Shown: positions 1 to 10,081 of the stretch, piece after piece
Numbering within the stretch: position 1 is the first letter of the stretch
Layout of the letters: the number at the start of each line of letters is the position of its first letter
The notes under the pieces: model-generated
Database searches by the model: none
The model's input: the letters and a program-made list of their open reading frames with translations, nothing else
Told to the model about the DNA's origin: nothing
Translations under genes and position numbers: made by a program
Assembly (NCBI GenBank): GCA_023404705.1
Contig: JAEYAU010000016.1
Location: forward strand, 1-43,970
Length of the DNA: 43,970 bases
Direction: 5' to 3'
Origin: Pseudomonadota bacterium
Lineage (GTDB): Bacteria; Pseudomonadota; Alphaproteobacteria; Rhizobiales; Xanthobacteraceae

Positions 1-2
1 GC

Positions 3-1544
3 GTCAACCCGCGCGCCGCCGCGGCCGCCCTCAAGGCCCGCGCCGAGGCGACCGGCGTGCCGCTGCGCATCGCCGTGGTCACGGGCGACGATCTCACGGG
101 CCGCCTCGACGAGATCCGCGCGCGCGGGATCACCGAGATGTTCACGGCCGAGCCGTTGCCGGAACGCCTCATGAGCGCCAACGCCTATCTGGGCGCGCAG
201 CCGATCGCGGCCGCGCTCGATCGCGGCGCCGACGTGGTGATCACCGGCCGCTGCGTTGACTCCGCCGTCACGCTCGGCGCGCTGGTGCATGCCTTCGGCT
301 GGTCCTGGGCCGACTACGACCGGCTCGCGCAGGGCAGCCTCGCGGGCCATCTCATCGAATGCTCCGCGCAAGTCACCGGCGGCCTGTTCACCGACTGGCG
401 CGACGTGCCGGGCTGGGACGACATGGGCATGCCGATCGCCGAATGCGCGGCCGACGGCAGCTTCGTCATCTCCAAGCCGGCCGACACGGGCGGCCTGATC
501 ACGCCGCTCTCGGTCGGCGAGCAGATGCTCTACGAGATCGGCGATCCCGCGGCTTACGTGCTGCCCGACGTGACCTGCGATTTCCGCGCCGTCACCATGG
601 AGGAGATCGGCCGCGATCGCGTGCGCGTCGCGGGGGCGCGCGGCCGCGCGCCGACGCCCACCTGCAAAGTGAGCGCGACGTGGCACGATGGCTTCCGCAT
701 GATCGGCACCGTCACCCTCGGCGGGCGCGATGCCGCCGCCAAGGCGCAGCGCGCCGGCGAGGCCATGCTGGCGCGCGCCCGGCGCCTGTTGGCCGCACGC
801 GATCTTGCGGACTTCACCGAAACCTCGATAGAAGTGCTCGGCGCCGAAACGACTTATGGATCGAGTGCGCGCGCTCACGCGGCGTCGGCCCGCGAGGTCG
901 TGCTGAAAATCGGCGCGCGCCATCCGGATCAGGCCGCGCTCGAACTCCTCGCGCGCGAGATCGCGCCGGCCGCCTCCTCGATGGCACAAGGCCTCACCGG
1001 CTTCTTCGCGGGCCGCCCGGGCGTGCAGCCGGTGTTCCGGCTGTTCTCGTTCCTCTGGCCCAAGGCCGATCTCACGCCGATGCTCGAGTTCGAGGGTGAG
1101 GAAACCGCCATTCCCTTCGCAGCAAGCGCGCCACTCGACGCGTCGCCCCAGCCCGTCGCGGCTTCCGCGCCGAGCGGCGGCGCCGAATCTGAAGCCGCCT
1201 TGATCTCACTCGCGGTCGGCCGCAGCGGCGACAAAGGCAATGCCGCCAATATCGGCATCATCGCGCGCCGTCCCGATTATTTGCCCTGGCTGCGCCAGAC
1301 GCTGACCGCCGATGCCGTGCAGGCCTTCTTCGCCCATACGGGCGTCAGCAAGGTCGAGCGCTTCGAGCTGCCCGGAATCCATGCGCTCAACTTCGTGCTG
1401 CATGATGCGCTCGGCGGCGGTGGCGTCGCCTCGCTGCGCATCGACCCGCAGGGCAAGGCCTTCGCGCAGATGCTGATGGACTATCCGATCGGCCTGCCGC
1501 AGGCGCTCGCGGACCGGCTCGGCACCGAGAATGCCGCGCGATGA
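3..1544 (+). CDS. AtuA-like acyclic terpene utilisation protein (DUF1446), 5' end outside window
   Basis: The reading frame is open from base 3, so the true start lies upstream; a GTG at 57 is only internal. The N-terminal part resembles the AtuA core family (DUF1446), with the stretch VVITGRCVDSAVTLGALVHA near residues 79-98 as a typical block. After an Ala/Pro-rich linker, the last 120 or so residues form the small AtuA-like C-terminal domain (GRSGDKGNAANIGIIARR). AtuA is required for citronellol/geraniol use in Pseudomonas, but its reaction is unknown. The stop overlaps the start of the next gene by 4 nt (ATGA), so it is translationally coupled to the acyl-CoA synthetase. The neighbours (synthetase, hydratase, SDR, dehydrogenase, biotin carboxylase) repeat the Atu theme. 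Family assignment is firm; function is inferred from context. Confidence 0.88.
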   Translation, partial: VNPRAAAAALKARAEATGVPLRIAVVTGDDLTGRLDEIRARGITEMFTAEPLPERLMSANAYLGAQPIAAALDRGADVVITGRCVDSAVTLGALVHAFGWSWADYDRLAQGSLAGHLIECSAQVTGGLFTDWRDVPGWDDMGMPIAECAADGSFVISKPADTGGLITPLSVGEQMLYEIGDPAAYVLPDVTCDFRAVTMEEIGRDRVRVAGARGRAPTPTCKVSATWHDGFRMIGTVTLGGRDAAAKAQRAGEAMLARARRLLAARDLADFTETSIEVLGAETTYGSSARAHAASAREVVLKIGARHPDQAALELLAREIAPAASSMAQGLTGFFAGRPGVQPVFRLFSFLWPKADLTPMLEFEGEETAIPFAASAPLDASPQPVAASAPSGGAESEAALISLAVGRSGDKGNAANIGIIARRPDYLPWLRQTLTADAVQAFFAHTGVSKVERFELPGIHALNFVLHDALGGGGVASLRIDPQGKAFAQMLMDYPIGLPQALADRLGTENAAR

Positions 1545-3160
1545 TCGAGATCGACGACACGACGACGATCAGCGACGCGTTTTTCCGCGCCGCCGAGGCC
1601 TATGCGTCACGACCCTTCCTCGCCGCGCCCAGAGGCGCGCATCGCAGCTATCACCAGAATGGCTGGGAGATTGATTTCGCGACCGCCGCGCGCGAGGTGC
1701 GGCGCCTCATGGAGATCTATCGCGCGGCCGGCTTCGGCCACGGCCACCGCGTCGCCATGCTGCTCGAGAACCGGCCCGAGCATTTCCTGCACAAGCTCGC
1801 GCTCAACTCGCTCGGTGTCTCCGCCGTGCCGATCAATCCGGATTATCGCGCCGGCGAGATCGCCTATCTGCTGGAACACTCCGAGGTCGAGCTCGGCCTG
1901 GTCTCACCCGACCGCCGCGCGCAGCTCGAAGCCGGCATCGCGTCGAGCAAGCATCGGCCTCCGATCATCGTGTTCGAGGACTTGTCCGGCTTGCCGCGCC
2001 CGAAGCATGCCGCGCGGGGCGCGCCCGTGACGGCCGAGAGCGAGGCCAGCATTCTCTACACGTCCGGCACCACCGGCCGTCCGAAAGGCTGCGTGCTTTC
2101 CCACGGCTACGAGCTCTCCTCGGGCGCCTGGTACGCGAAGCTCGGCCACCTCGCGACGTTCCGGCCCAAGGGCGATCGCATCTACAATCCGCTGCCGGTC
2201 TATCACGTGAACTCGTCCGTCGTGTCGTTCTACGGCGCGATGCTCAATGGCAGCTGCCAGATACAGCCCGATCGCTTTCATCCGGATCGCTGGTGGCCCG
2301 AGATCAAGCAGAGCCGTGCGACCGTGGTGCACTATCTCGGCGTGATCATTCCGTTGATGCTCGGCCGTCAGCCGGGCGAGGAGGAGCGCGGCCATAACGT
2401 CCGCTTCGGCGTCGGTGCCGGTGTCGAGCCGCAGCTTCACGCCGCGTTCGAGGAGCGCTTCGGCTTTCCCCTCGTCGAGGTCTGGGGCATGACCGAGATG
2501 GTGCGCGTGCTCACCGACAATGTGCCGCCGCGCCAGGTCGGCACCCGCGCCTTTGGCCGGCCCGTGCCCGGCATCGATGTGCGCGTCGTCGACGAGCAGG
2601 ACCGAAGTGTACCGGCCGGTACACCTGGCGAGATGGTGCTGCGCCACTCCGCCGAAACGCCGCGCCGCGGCTTCTATTCGGGCTATCTCAAGGACGAGGC
2701 CGCGACCGCGCAGGCCTGGCGCGGCGGCTGGTTTCACACCGGCGACACGGTCGTGCAGGACGCCGACGGCATGCTGCATTTCGTCGACCGCAAGAAGAAC
2801 ATCATTCGCCGCTCAGGCGAGAACATCGCGGCCGCCGAGGTGGAGGCCGTGCTCCAGGCGCACGAGCTCGTCAAGCAGGTCGCCGTGCTCGCCGTGCCTG
2901 ACGAGACGCGCGAGGAGGAGGTGCTCGCCTGCGTGGTGCTGCAGCACGACATCCCGCGCGAGGCCGCCGCCGAAACTCTTTTCCAGCATTGCTATGCCGA
3001 GCTTGCCTACTTTAAGGCGCCGGGCTGGATCTGGTTCACGGACTCGTTGCCCACCACCGGCACGCAGAAGATCCAGAAGCACCAGATTTTTCCGGCCGGC
3101 ACGGACCCGCGCGAGATGTCCGGCATGCTCGATCTGCGCGCGCGCAAGAAGCGTGGTTGA
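1541..3160 (+). CDS. AMP-binding acyl-CoA synthetase
   Basis: This is an ANL-superfamily acid:CoA ligase of 539 residues, the usual length. It would activate a carboxylic acid with ATP to an acyl-AMP and then to the CoA thioester. The P-loop motif YTSGTTGRPKG lies near residues 172-182. An A5-type motif (VEVWGMTE) sits near residue 315, the A8 region contains WFHTGD followed by DRKKNIIRRSGENIA, and the C-terminal lysine region has TGTQKIQK. The gene starts inside the stop of the AtuA-like gene and ends 3 bp before the MaoC gene, so it belongs to the same transcript. It plays the role of AtuH in the Atu pathway. The acid it activates cannot be read from the sequence. A perfect 18-bp palindrome lies inside it at 2607-2624. 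Confidence 0.92.
   Translation: MIEIDDTTTISDAFFRAAEAYASRPFLAAPRGAHRSYHQNGWEIDFATAAREVRRLMEIYRAAGFGHGHRVAMLLENRPEHFLHKLALNSLGVSAVPINPDYRAGEIAYLLEHSEVELGLVSPDRRAQLEAGIASSKHRPPIIVFEDLSGLPRPKHAARGAPVTAESEASILYTSGTTGRPKGCVLSHGYELSSGAWYAKLGHLATFRPKGDRIYNPLPVYHVNSSVVSFYGAMLNGSCQIQPDRFHPDRWWPEIKQSRATVVHYLGVIIPLMLGRQPGEEERGHNVRFGVGAGVEPQLHAAFEERFGFPLVEVWGMTEMVRVLTDNVPPRQVGTRAFGRPVPGIDVRVVDEQDRSVPAGTPGEMVLRHSAETPRRGFYSGYLKDEAATAQAWRGGWFHTGDTVVQDADGMLHFVDRKKNIIRRSGENIAAAEVEAVLQAHELVKQVAVLAVPDETREEEVLACVVLQHDIPREAAAETLFQHCYAELAYFKAPGWIWFTDSLPTTGTQKIQKHQIFPAGTDPREMSGMLDLRARKKRG
2607..2624. repeat. perfect 18-bp palindrome inside the synthetase gene
   Basis: The sequence GTGTACCGGCCGGTACAC is its own reverse complement over all 18 bases. 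It encodes Ser-Val-Pro-Ala-Gly-Thr in the synthetase frame. It could be a binding site for a dimeric regulator or a chance event in GC-rich DNA. No second copy was noticed in the intergenic regions of the window. Confidence 0.5.
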
Positions 3161-3163
3161 GCC

Positions 3164-3607
3164 ATGGGCTGGTCCTACGAGCAGTTCGAGCCGGGCACGA
3201 CCCATGAGACGGGCGCCCGCCTCCTGACCGAAGCGGATATCGATGCCTTCGCGGACCTCACGGGCGACGACAATGCGCTGCACATGGATCCGGCTTACGC
3301 GGCCGAGTGCGGCTACGGCGGTCGCATCACCCATGGTCCGATGATCGTCGGCATCGCCTTCGGTCTCGCCGCGCCGCTTCTGAGCTATTCGGTGGTGGCG
3401 CTGCTCGACATGTCCTGGACCTTCAAGCGCGCGGTCTGGCCCGGCGACACCGTCACGGCGCGCGTGCGCGTGGCCGACCGGACGCCGAGCCGCAGGCCGG
3501 ACCGCGGCGTGATCACGCTCGCCTTCGACATTCTCAACCAGCGCCGGGAGGTGGTGCAGACCGCGACCGCCAAGGTGCTCGTGCGCCGGAAGCAGGAAGC
3601 CTCATGA
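3164..3607 (+). CDS. MaoC-family enoyl-CoA hydratase (hot-dog fold)
   Basis: The 147-residue product is a single hot-dog-fold MaoC domain. The hydratase-2 motif is present as TGDDNALHMDPAYA near residues 29-42, with the catalytic Asp and His both kept, followed by GGRITHGPMIVG. The enzyme is expected to add water across a trans-2-enoyl-CoA, or to dehydrate the (R)-3-hydroxy form. It starts 3 bp after the synthetase stop, and its own stop overlaps the SDR start by 4 nt (ATGA). In the classical Atu pathway the hydratase is a crotonase (AtuE), so a MaoC enzyme here is a replacement or acts on another intermediate. Substrate is inferred only from context. Confidence 0.88.
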   Translation: MGWSYEQFEPGTTHETGARLLTEADIDAFADLTGDDNALHMDPAYAAECGYGGRITHGPMIVGIAFGLAAPLLSYSVVALLDMSWTFKRAVWPGDTVTARVRVADRTPSRRPDRGVITLAFDILNQRREVVQTATAKVLVRRKQEAS

Positions 3608-4452
3608 CCAAGTTCGGACGCACCGACGAAGAGCTCGCGACCATGCCGCTCACCTTCCGCGACGGCCTCTTCGCGGATCGTGTGGTGCTGGTCTCGGGAG
3701 CAGGGCGCGGCATCGGCAAGGCGATTGCCTATCAGTTCGCGCGCCTCGGCGCGAAACTCGTGATCTGCGCGCGCGATGAGGCGCGTCTCAACGCGACGGC
3801 CGAGAAGCTGCGCGCCCTCGGCGCCGACGTGCTGGCGCACTCGATGTCGATCCGCGATCCGGACGCCGTCTCGCGTTTGTTCGATGCCGCCGGGGAGCGC
3901 TTCGGCGCCCTCGACGTGCTGGTCAACAATGCGGGCGGCCAGTTCCCGCAGGCTGCCATCGACTTCTCGGTGAAGGGATGGAACGCCGTCATCGACACCA
4001 ACCTCAACGGCACCTGGCACATGATGCAGCAGGCCGCGCGCCGCTGGCGCGATGCAGGCCGCGGCGGCAGCATCGTCAATATCGTGGCGGTGGTCACGCG
4101 CGGCATGCCGGGCGTCGCGCATACCTGCGCGGCGCGCGCGGGAGTCATCTATCTCTCCAAGACCGTCGCGATCGAATGGGCGCCGCTCGGCATCCGCATC
4201 AACTGCGTGGCGCCCGGCGCCATCGCGACCGAGGGCATGGAGGTCTATCCCGAGGAAGCGCGCCGCGCCTTCGACCGCAGCAACCCGATGAAGCGCTTCG
4301 GCGACGTGCGCGACATCGCGGACGCGGTCTGCTACGTCGCAGGTCCATCCGGCGCGTTCATGACCGGCGAGGTCGTCACGGTCGATGGCGGCGGTCAGGT
4401 CTGGGGCGACCTGTGGACCATTCCGCGGCCGGATTATTTCAGCGAGCCCTGA
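3604..4452 (+). CDS. SDR-family oxidoreductase, trans-2-enoyl-CoA / 2,4-dienoyl-CoA reductase type
   Basis: This 282-residue short-chain dehydrogenase has the Rossmann motif SGAGRGIG (residues 31-38) and NNAG near residue 107. The usual Tyr-x3-Lys is not present: the segment is HTCAARAGV (residues 173-181), with Arg178 where the Lys would be. This matches the pattern in peroxisomal trans-2-enoyl-CoA reductase (HSGAARAGV) and, more loosely, 2,4-dienoyl-CoA reductases, and is followed by the shared EWAPLGIRINCVAPG block. An NADPH-dependent enoyl-CoA reductase role therefore fits better than a simple alcohol dehydrogenase. The ATG overlaps the MaoC stop. The gene is the last of the left plus-strand operon and converges on the acyl-CoA dehydrogenase gene. 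Confidence 0.88.
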   Translation: MTKFGRTDEELATMPLTFRDGLFADRVVLVSGAGRGIGKAIAYQFARLGAKLVICARDEARLNATAEKLRALGADVLAHSMSIRDPDAVSRLFDAAGERFGALDVLVNNAGGQFPQAAIDFSVKGWNAVIDTNLNGTWHMMQQAARRWRDAGRGGSIVNIVAVVTRGMPGVAHTCAARAGVIYLSKTVAIEWAPLGIRINCVAPGAIATEGMEVYPEEARRAFDRSNPMKRFGDVRDIADAVCYVAGPSGAFMTGEVVTVDGGGQVWGDLWTIPRPDYFSEP

Positions 4453-4458
4453 CGGCGT

Positions 4459-5664
4459 TCAATCGCGCATCAACTCACCGCCGATGATCAGCTTCCTGAT
4501 CTCCGACGTGCCGGCGCCGATCTCGAGCAGCTTGGTCGCGCGGTAAAGCCGGTTGATCTCCGTCTCGCGCATATAGCCAGCGCCGCCGAAGACCTGCACA
4601 GCATCGGTGATCACTTTCGTGCAGCTCTCCGCCGCATAGAGGATGCAGGACGCCGTCAGCTTGTGGATGTCGCCGCGCCCGCCGCCGCCGATCTCCAGGT
4701 CGTTCGCCTCGGCCAGCGTGCGGTAGCAGAACGTGCGCATGGTCTCGATCGCGGTATACATGTCGGCGAGCTTCGCCTGCACGAGCTGGAAATCGCCGAT
4801 GCGCTTGCCGAACTGCTGGCGCGTCTTGGCGTAGTCGAGTGCGAGCGTGAAGGCGCGCTCCGCCATGCCGAGATTGATCATCGACACGATCGCGCGCTCG
4901 AGATCGAGCCCGCTCATCACGACGGAGACGCCGGCGTTCTCGCCGCCGACCCGGTTCGCGGCCGGCACGCGGCATTCATCGAACACCAGCTCGGCCGTGG
5001 TTGAGCCGCGGAAGCCCATCTTGTCGAGCTTCTGCGCCACCTGGAATCCCGCAAAGCCCTTCTCGACCACGAAGGCCGAGATGCCTTTCGGCCCCTTCTG
5101 TTTGTCGGTCTTGGCATAGATCAGCAGCACATCGGCCACGGGGCCGTTGGTGATGTAGAGCTTGCGCCCGTTCAGCACGTAGTGGTCGCCGTCGCGCCGC
5201 GCCGTCGTGCTCATCGAGCCGAGCGCGTCCGAGCCCGCGCCCGGCTCCGTGAGGCCGAGCGCGCCCACGGCGCTGCCGTCGCACATCCGCGGCAGGAAGC
5301 GCTTGCGGATCTCGTCCGACGCGTTGCGCGCGATGTTGTTCACGCACAGGTTCTCGTGCGCCACATAGCTGAGCGCCACCGCGGGATTCCAGCGCGCGAG
5401 CCCCTGCGTGATCAGCCCTGAGGTGAAGAAGTCGCTGCCGGCGCCGCCGAGCTCCGGATCGACCGTGACGCCGAGAAAGCCCATGCGTGCGAGCTCGGGC
5501 ATGGTCTGGGGCGGCCACCACTCCTCGTCATCCATCTTCTGCTGCAGCGGAAAGAACGTCTTCTCGGCGAAGCGATCGGCTTGCTCGAGGACCTCCTCCT
5601 GCTCGGGCGAAAGGCGAAAGCCGTTTGCGAACGTGTTGCGTCCGCGCTCGTCCGCCAGAGCCAT
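4459..5664 (-). CDS. acyl-CoA dehydrogenase, isovaleryl/citronellyl-CoA type
   Basis: The product is a 401-residue FAD-dependent acyl-CoA dehydrogenase of normal length. The ATG at 5664 is chosen because GGGGAGGA lies just upstream; the frame stays open further upstream without a good ribosome site. The flavin/substrate block GLTEPGAGSDALGS is at residues 137-150. The catalytic base appears to be Glu256 in GLDLER, as in isovaleryl-CoA dehydrogenase, while the C-terminal site that is Glu in medium-chain enzymes is replaced (EIGAGTSE, residues 381-388). That pattern is known for branched-chain enzymes and suggests a 3-methyl acyl-CoA or a longer isoprenoid CoA. It is divergent from the tetR-carboxylase operon and convergent with the SDR. 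Confidence 0.93.
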   Translation of the reverse strand: MALADERGRNTFANGFRLSPEQEEVLEQADRFAEKTFFPLQQKMDDEEWWPPQTMPELARMGFLGVTVDPELGGAGSDFFTSGLITQGLARWNPAVALSYVAHENLCVNNIARNASDEIRKRFLPRMCDGSAVGALGLTEPGAGSDALGSMSTTARRDGDHYVLNGRKLYITNGPVADVLLIYAKTDKQKGPKGISAFVVEKGFAGFQVAQKLDKMGFRGSTTAELVFDECRVPAANRVGGENAGVSVVMSGLDLERAIVSMINLGMAERAFTLALDYAKTRQQFGKRIGDFQLVQAKLADMYTAIETMRTFCYRTLAEANDLEIGGGGRGDIHKLTASCILYAAESCTKVITDAVQVFGGAGYMRETEINRLYRATKLLEIGAGTSEIRKLIIGGELMRD

Positions 5665-5715
5665 GGCGTCCTCCCCTGAGATGTTCTGCGGCCGCGCTTG
5701 CGGCGGCCTTTCGGT

Positions 5716-5746
5716 TTGACAGCCCAAAGTGAAGCGTATTCAATAT
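5716..5746 (+). promoter_or_regulatory. candidate sigma-70-type promoter for the tetR-carboxylase operon
   Basis: A perfect TTGACA at 5716-5721 is followed by an AT-rich stretch (TATTCAATAT, 5737-5746) that could hold the -10 element at a spacing of 15-19 bp. It lies in the 191-bp divergent region between the dehydrogenase and tetR. The -10 choice is uncertain. Confidence 0.4.
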
Positions 5747-5775
5747 GGCCAATCAAGAGGGCTACAGGAGGTAAT

Positions 5776-5791
5776 CCTGAGCCGATTCAGG
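5776..5791. promoter_or_regulatory. candidate TetR operator (inverted repeat CCTGA-N6-TCAGG)
   Basis: CCTGA at 5776-5780 and TCAGG at 5787-5791 form a perfect inverted repeat separated by six bases. It lies between the putative promoter at 5716 and the tetR start at 5856, where an autoregulatory operator would be expected. The assignment is by position only. Confidence 0.3.
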
Positions 5792-5855
5792 GGAGGATGG
5801 CTCGACCATGCGGGTCGCGGCTCTCGGTCATTTGCGCGCCATGCGGAGCATGTGA

Positions 5856-6469
5856 ATGCCGGCGATCAGCCCGCAGCGCATGCGCGACCGGCATGATGCG
5901 ATCCTCGCGGCCGCGACGCGCGTCTTCGCCGACAAGGGCTATTCGGCCGCTTCGATCACCGAGATCGCGCAGGCTGCCGACATCTCGGACGGGCTGATCT
6001 ACAAGTATTTCGAGAACAAGCGCGCGCTGCTCGAGCGTGTGCTCACCAATTTCTACGAGCGCACCATCGCGGATCTCGCCGCCAAGGTCGCGGAGGGCAA
6101 GAGCTTCGAGGAGAAGCTCTACATCCTGGTCAGCGAGCACATGCGGGTGTTCGTCGCGGACATCGACCTCTGCCGCCTGTTCATTTGCGAGGTGCGCACC
6201 GCCAGCGACTATCGCGGCTCCGCGATCCAGCAGCTCAACCGCCGCTATACGGCGGTGCTGATCAAGATCGTCGACGAGGCGATCGCCAGCGGCGAGGTCG
6301 CGCCCGGCGTCGACCCGCGTCTCGTGCGCGACATGCTGTTCGGCGCCATCGAGCACTTGTCCTGGCGGCACGTGAAAGGCGTGCAGCCGCTCGACGTGCC
6401 GACCACGGCCCGCGCGATGACTGGCATCCTCCTCAACGGCCTCGTGGTGCGCAAAGCGCGGGGGCGCAA

Positions 6470-6473
<4 letters not shown>
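5856..6473 (+). CDS. TetR/AcrR-family transcriptional regulator
   Basis: The 205-residue protein has an N-terminal TetR helix-turn-helix at about residues 10-60 (ITEIAQAADISDGLIYKYFE) and a ligand-binding C-terminal domain. GGAG lies 7 nt before the ATG. Its stop overlaps the biotin carboxylase start by 4 nt, so it is the first gene of the operon that it probably controls. It is also divergent from the acyl-CoA dehydrogenase. By analogy with FadR/LiuR-like TetR proteins, an acyl-CoA intermediate of the pathway is the likely effector. That effector is an inference; the domain call is firm. Confidence 0.92.
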
Positions 6474-7977
<1,504 letters not shown>

Positions 7978-7978
<1 letters not shown>

Positions 7979-8469
7979 TGCGGCCGATCTTCACCATCGC
8001 GGACAGCGAATATGCGGCGTGGCTGCAGCGCACGGCCGAGGGTTATCGCCTGCATCGTGACCGGGTCGTCCCCGTCGCACTGGAGAGAGCCGCCGAGACC
8101 GATGTGCTCACGCTCGACGGCGTGCGGCACGAGGCGGTCGTCGCGGTGGACGGCGACGTCGTGCACATCCACCTCGATGGCTCGGCCTGGACCGTGCGTT
8201 ACCACGATCCCGTCGAGCGCCACGGCCACCATCATGGCGCTTCGGCGGACGACGTCGCGCAGGCGCCGATGCCCGGCACAGTCATCGCGGTGCACGTGAC
8301 CGAAGGCCATGCCGTCGCGCGCGGCGACACGCTCGTCGTCATTGAGAGCATGAAGCTCGAGACCGCTATCAAGGCGTGGCGCGACGGCACGATCGAAACC
8401 GTGCATGTGGCTGCGGGTCAGGCCTTCGATCGCGGCGCGGCCCTCGTCACGCTGGCGGCGGAGGCCTGA
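7978..8469 (+). CDS. biotin carboxyl carrier subunit (detached C-terminal part of an alpha subunit)
   Basis: The 163-residue protein ends in a biotinyl/lipoyl domain (residues 94-163) with the biotinylation motif ESMKLE; Lys126 is the predicted biotin site. The first 80 residues resemble the linking (BT-like) region that joins carboxylase and carrier in fused alpha subunits. A short His-rich stretch (RHGHHHG, residues 81-87) follows. The gene shares one base with the upstream carboxylase gene (TGATG) and ends 2 bp before the carboxyltransferase, so all three are made together. This is a split version of an AtuF/LiuD-type subunit. Confidence 0.9.
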
Positions 8470-8471
8470 GG

Positions 8472-10079
8472 ATGCGGCGCATCGAATCCCGCATCGACAC
8501 CCGGTCCGAGGAGTTCCGGCTCAACGCCGCGCACAATCGCGGTCTCGCCGCCACATTGAAGCGGCGCCAGGACGCCACACGCCGTCAACGCCCCGCACGC
8601 GACATCGAGCGGCTCAAGCGCCAGAGCAAGATGTTCGTTCGCGATCGCATCGAGCTGTTACTGGATCCCGGCACGCCCTTCCTCGAGCTCTCCACGCTCG
8701 CCGCCAACCAGTCTTACGACGGCGAGGTCCCGGGCGCCGGCATTGTCAGCGGCATCGGCGTCGTCAACGGCCGCGAGATCATCATTCATGCGGACGACGC
8801 CAGCGTGAAGGGCGGCGCCTGGTATCCGCACTCGATCAAGAAGATCGTGCGCACGCTCGATATCGCGATCGAGAACCGGCTGCCCGTCGTGCATCTCTGC
8901 GACAGCGCCGGCGGCTTTCTGCCATTGCAGGCGGACATCTTCGCGGACCGCTATCTCGCGGGCCGCATCTTCCGCAACCAGTCGATCCTCTCCAAGCTTG
9001 GCGTGCCGCAGGTCGCGGTCGTGCTCGGCCATTGCACGGCGGGCGGCGCCTATGTGCCCGCGCTCAGCGAATACAATGTGATCGTGCGCGGCACCGGCGC
9101 GATCTTTCTCGGCGGTCCGCCGCTCGTGAAGGCCGCGACCGGCGAGGAGGTCACGGTCGAGGAGCTCGGCGGCGCCGACGTGCACACGCGCATCTCCGGC
9201 ACCGCCGACTATCCGGCCGCGAGCGAGGAGCAGGCGCTCGCCATCGCACGCGAGATCGTCGGTCAGTTTCCGCGCGGCGAAAAGCTGAATGTGGAGCGTG
9301 TCGCTCCGGAGCCTCCTCACTATGACCCTGAGGAGCTCTACGGCGTCATCCCGCGCGACATCAAGGTGCAGTTCGACGCCCGCGAGGTCATTGCGCGGCT
9401 CGTCGACGGCAGCCGCTTCCACGAATATCAGCCCGCCTACGGGACCACGCTGATCTGCGGCTTCGCGCATCTCTGGGGCATCCGGGTCGGTATCCTGGCC
9501 AACAATGGCGTGCTGTTCAACGACTCCTCGCTCAAGGGCGCGCATTTCATGCAGCTCTGCAATCAGAGCCGCGTGCCGATGCTCTTCCTGCAGAACATCA
9601 CGGGCTATATGGTGGGGCGCGACTACGAGCATCGCGGGATCACCAAGGATGGTGCCAAGATGATCATGGCGGTCTCCGGCTCCGAGGTGCCGAAGATCAC
9701 GGTGATCTTGAACGGCTCCTTCGGCGCCGGCAATTACGGCATGTCCGGCCGCGCCTTCGATCCGCGCTTCCTCTTCATGTGGCCGCAGAGCCAGATCTCC
9801 GTCATGGGCGCCGAGCAGGCCGCCAACGTCCTCGCCGATATCAAGATCCGCCAGCTCTCGCGCGAGGGACGCGAGCTCTCGGCGGCCGAGATCAATGCCA
9901 TCCGCGAACCGATCCTCGAGGAATACAAGCGCCAGCAGAGCGCCTACTACTCGACCTCCGAGATGTGGGACGACGGCATTCTCGATCCCGTCGACACGCG
10001 CAACGCCCTCGGCATCACGCTCAACGTCGCCCTCAATGCGCCGATCGACCGGCCGCATTACGGCGTGTTCCGGATGTAG
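8472..10079 (+). CDS. acyl-CoA carboxylase carboxyltransferase (beta) subunit
   Basis: The 535-residue protein is a two-crotonase-domain carboxyltransferase of the methylcrotonyl/geranyl/propionyl-CoA carboxylase family, of the expected length. The N-terminal domain has DSAGGFLPLQ and GHCTAGGAYVPALS, which form the acyl-CoA pocket; the C-terminal domain has FLQNITGYMVGRDYE and GSFGAGNYGMSGRAFDPRF. These blocks are closer to methylcrotonyl- and geranyl-CoA beta subunits (LiuB/AtuC) than to propionyl-CoA ones, so a beta-methyl-enoyl-CoA substrate is likely. It works with the biotin carboxylase and carrier just upstream and is followed 2 bp later by livG. Confidence 0.92.
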   Translation: MRRIESRIDTRSEEFRLNAAHNRGLAATLKRRQDATRRQRPARDIERLKRQSKMFVRDRIELLLDPGTPFLELSTLAANQSYDGEVPGAGIVSGIGVVNGREIIIHADDASVKGGAWYPHSIKKIVRTLDIAIENRLPVVHLCDSAGGFLPLQADIFADRYLAGRIFRNQSILSKLGVPQVAVVLGHCTAGGAYVPALSEYNVIVRGTGAIFLGGPPLVKAATGEEVTVEELGGADVHTRISGTADYPAASEEQALAIAREIVGQFPRGEKLNVERVAPEPPHYDPEELYGVIPRDIKVQFDAREVIARLVDGSRFHEYQPAYGTTLICGFAHLWGIRVGILANNGVLFNDSSLKGAHFMQLCNQSRVPMLFLQNITGYMVGRDYEHRGITKDGAKMIMAVSGSEVPKITVILNGSFGAGNYGMSGRAFDPRFLFMWPQSQISVMGAEQAANVLADIKIRQLSREGRELSAAEINAIREPILEEYKRQQSAYYSTSEMWDDGILDPVDTRNALGITLNVALNAPIDRPHYGVFRM

Positions 10080-10081
10080 CC

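Noticed and set aside
8658..10058. Open frame of about 460 codons antisense to the carboxyltransferase
   Set aside because: Mirror-frame artefact; composition is biased and there is no ribosome site or family motif.
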